This document shows positions 62,431-64,000 of a stretch of 64,000 bases of DNA, in pieces (position 1 is the stretch's first letter; each line of letters opens with the position of its first letter). The stretch lies in assembly GCA_963978895.1 (NCBI GenBank), contig OZ022241.1:3533496-3597495 (forward strand), read 5' to 3'. This stretch comes from Erpobdella octoculata (taxonomy: Eukaryota > Annelida > Clitellata > Hirudinida > Erpobdellidae). Position numbers and translations under genes: made by a program. A model generated the notes under the pieces. The model was not told the origin of the DNA. It did no database searches and was given only the letters and a program-made list of their open reading frames with translations.

Positions 62431-63325
62431 TAACAGTTGAAATATTAAACTATTAGTTAAAGAAACACAATTTAACGTGAAATATAAGTCTCTAATTAGT
62501 GCCTTACAGCATATTTCAGTTCTTCTATTGATACAAAACAAAATAAGCATATACATTATTTTTAACAACTTTTTCATTGCAGTTGTAGCAGTTATTCATT
62601 TTATCTCTTTTAGATATTATTTAAAACAAATTGAAACTCCAGTTATAAATTAAATAATTGTATTTTATAAACTGTCTTAAAAATAATGTTTTTGAAAATA
62701 AATTAAAAATTTAATTCAAACTAATAAAACAGGTATCGGATAACAATAATGCACATTGTTTGCTTTTTCAAAAATGACACACCCCGAAGTAAAAACGCTT
62801 AAATATTTAAAATATGTTAAAAAAACATTTTTCTTGTTGACTGACGACACGGTGGGCTCTGCATTGAAAAACTCAAAAAAAAATACAAGTAAAAGTAAAA
62901 ATTTCACCATGACCTTATTGCATGCAATTTTAGTCAACATATTAAACTACATATCCTAAAGTACGCAATGTCAGAGTTGTCCCATTTACTTAAGTAAAAC
63001 AATATGAAAAGCATCTACAAAAGCTATAGTAACAATTAGTGGATTGAAACTGTAACTTAATATCAAAAGTGTATTTTTAAATTAATACTAATGGTGTCTT
63101 TGAACTATGTACAACACACAAATTTGCCACATTCGATATATAAGAAACACTAAAAGCCTAAATACGGTCTATATGATTCCTGAGCGTCCCGTTTTAATTG
63201 CCTGTCAACTTAATTTGTTTTGTAAGATTTTTTGTTGGTATTTTAAAATATGTAAATTTTTCATATCATTGTAGTTTTGTTGATTTATTGCCTAAATAAA
63301 TAACAATGATACGTGTTTCTGAATA
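62431..63325. other. AT-rich intergenic DNA
   Basis: No supported gene. Short frames at 62392-62959 show no recognisable motif. Confidence 0.5.
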
Positions 63326-63329
63326 TTAA

Positions 63330-63425
63330 AAAAAACTGTGATGTGAGCTTGACGCTGGTGTCGTCGGCGAGGCTCGAACTGCCGACCTAACGATCGACAA
63401 ACAAATTTGTTTCTAAACAACCTCT
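63330..63425 (-). mobile_element. tRNA-derived SINE remnant
   Basis: On the minus strand ggtcggcagttcgagcctcg contains a good B box (gttcgagcc), preceded by gtcgatcgtta as expected for a tRNA anticodon-arm region. The A-box side is degraded, and gacgacaccagcgtcaagct follows. A real tRNA gene is unlikely because the acceptor stem is absent. Confidence 0.45.
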
Positions 63426-64000
63426 CTAGTGATAAAAATAATGTTAGGCAAAACAGTTGTCAAGGACTTTTTGAACGTCGAAAAATAAACTAATCAAACT
63501 AATCATTGAGCTTGAGTTTTGTCTATTCAGTTACTATTACTTAAAACCAAAATCACATAGATGACAGACGACATATGTAAACAGCAAAAACTAGACTTTT
63601 AAATGTTTTTATTCAGTTGTATCTAATTACATAAATTATCGATTTTAATTATTTTTAAATATTCGGTTAAAATAATTAAAATAACAATAAAAGCTGATGA
63701 ACGATATATATATACATATAAAATAATTTTATTTATTTAGAAAAAGTAAGCTGATGGCTAATAATGTAATCTAGTTTAAATTATTTAACAAAACAAATTA
63801 ATAGGATTTTTCTAACGAAATAGACTTAATGAGTTTTATATAAAATTTGCTACAATTGGACAAATGAGATAGAACGTCAATACTGTGAAATATCTCACAG
63901 CTATCTAAAAAAAAGTCTTGAATATTTGCTGATTCCCTGTTTCTATTACATGCTATTATTAACTTTTACATCTCAGGTTGTCCATGGGATGTCCGCGGAC
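63426..64000. other. AT-rich intergenic DNA to the window end
   Basis: No supported gene or recognisable element. Confidence 0.5.

Noticed and set aside
63340..63425. Functional tRNA gene on the minus strand
   Set aside because: A good B box, but no acceptor stem or clear A box; annotated as a SINE remnant.

Overview
This is a strongly AT-rich, repeat-dense animal nuclear window. Small introns, Helitrons, a MULE with a FLYWCH finger, hAT elements, a 5'-truncated LINE and tRNA-derived SINEs fit an invertebrate metazoan. The secreted PAN/apple plus F-type-lectin proteins and the repeat style make a mollusc or other lophotrochozoan my best guess, but this is an inference and nothing identifies a species.

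Region by region. 0-1.3 kb holds decayed Helitron ends and a helicase remnant. 1.7-16 kb is the main gene content: a tandem cluster of one gene family encoding signal peptide, PAN/apple-like domain, a 34-nt linker exon and a two-exon fucolectin/F5-8-type (FTP) domain. Two members look intact (1740-2900, 5864-7212). One is reduced to eroded lectin exons (8866-9680), and one to a nonsense-bearing first exon (11089-11373). In the last member (12474-15695) the lectin exon is replaced by about 106 copies of a 15-bp minisatellite. In the exon-compatible phase this array encodes a Ser/Thr/Pro/Asp (TTDPS) mucin-like tract. A hAT element with a perfect 8-bp target duplication sits between members.

16-26.4 kb: a dead MULE transposase, a (CATA)n array, poly(A)-tailed SINE copies, a 2-kb tandem duplication carrying a tRNA-SINE, and a 5'-truncated LINE with a frameshift. 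30-33.7 kb: a minus-strand Helitron that still carries a spliceable 146-codon mini-gene (Helitron N-terminus joined to the helicase C-terminus). It is interrupted by a plus-strand Helitron with two 5' termini, one 3' terminus and alternating 157-bp repeats. 36.5-43.4 kb: a giant inverted repeat with arms of about 2.8 kb. One arm was later hit by a short retroposon with a 12-bp target duplication.

43-57 kb: mostly AT-rich repeat debris, with a second hAT MITE, a second copy of the short retroposon, duplicated segments, and an inverted pair of coding fragments around a (TA)n tract. 57.5-59.3 kb: one long intronless ORF (585 codons) resembling the leucine-rich plus helical-repeat architecture of ZYG11/ZER1-type proteins. 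59.5-64 kb: another SINE copy, a Helitron fragment, a 20-bp minisatellite and unassigned AT-rich DNA.

The only genes I regard as plausible host genes are the PAN-lectin cluster and the LRR-like gene. Everything else recognisable is mobile-element derived. All calls are from reading the sequence; no database search was run.
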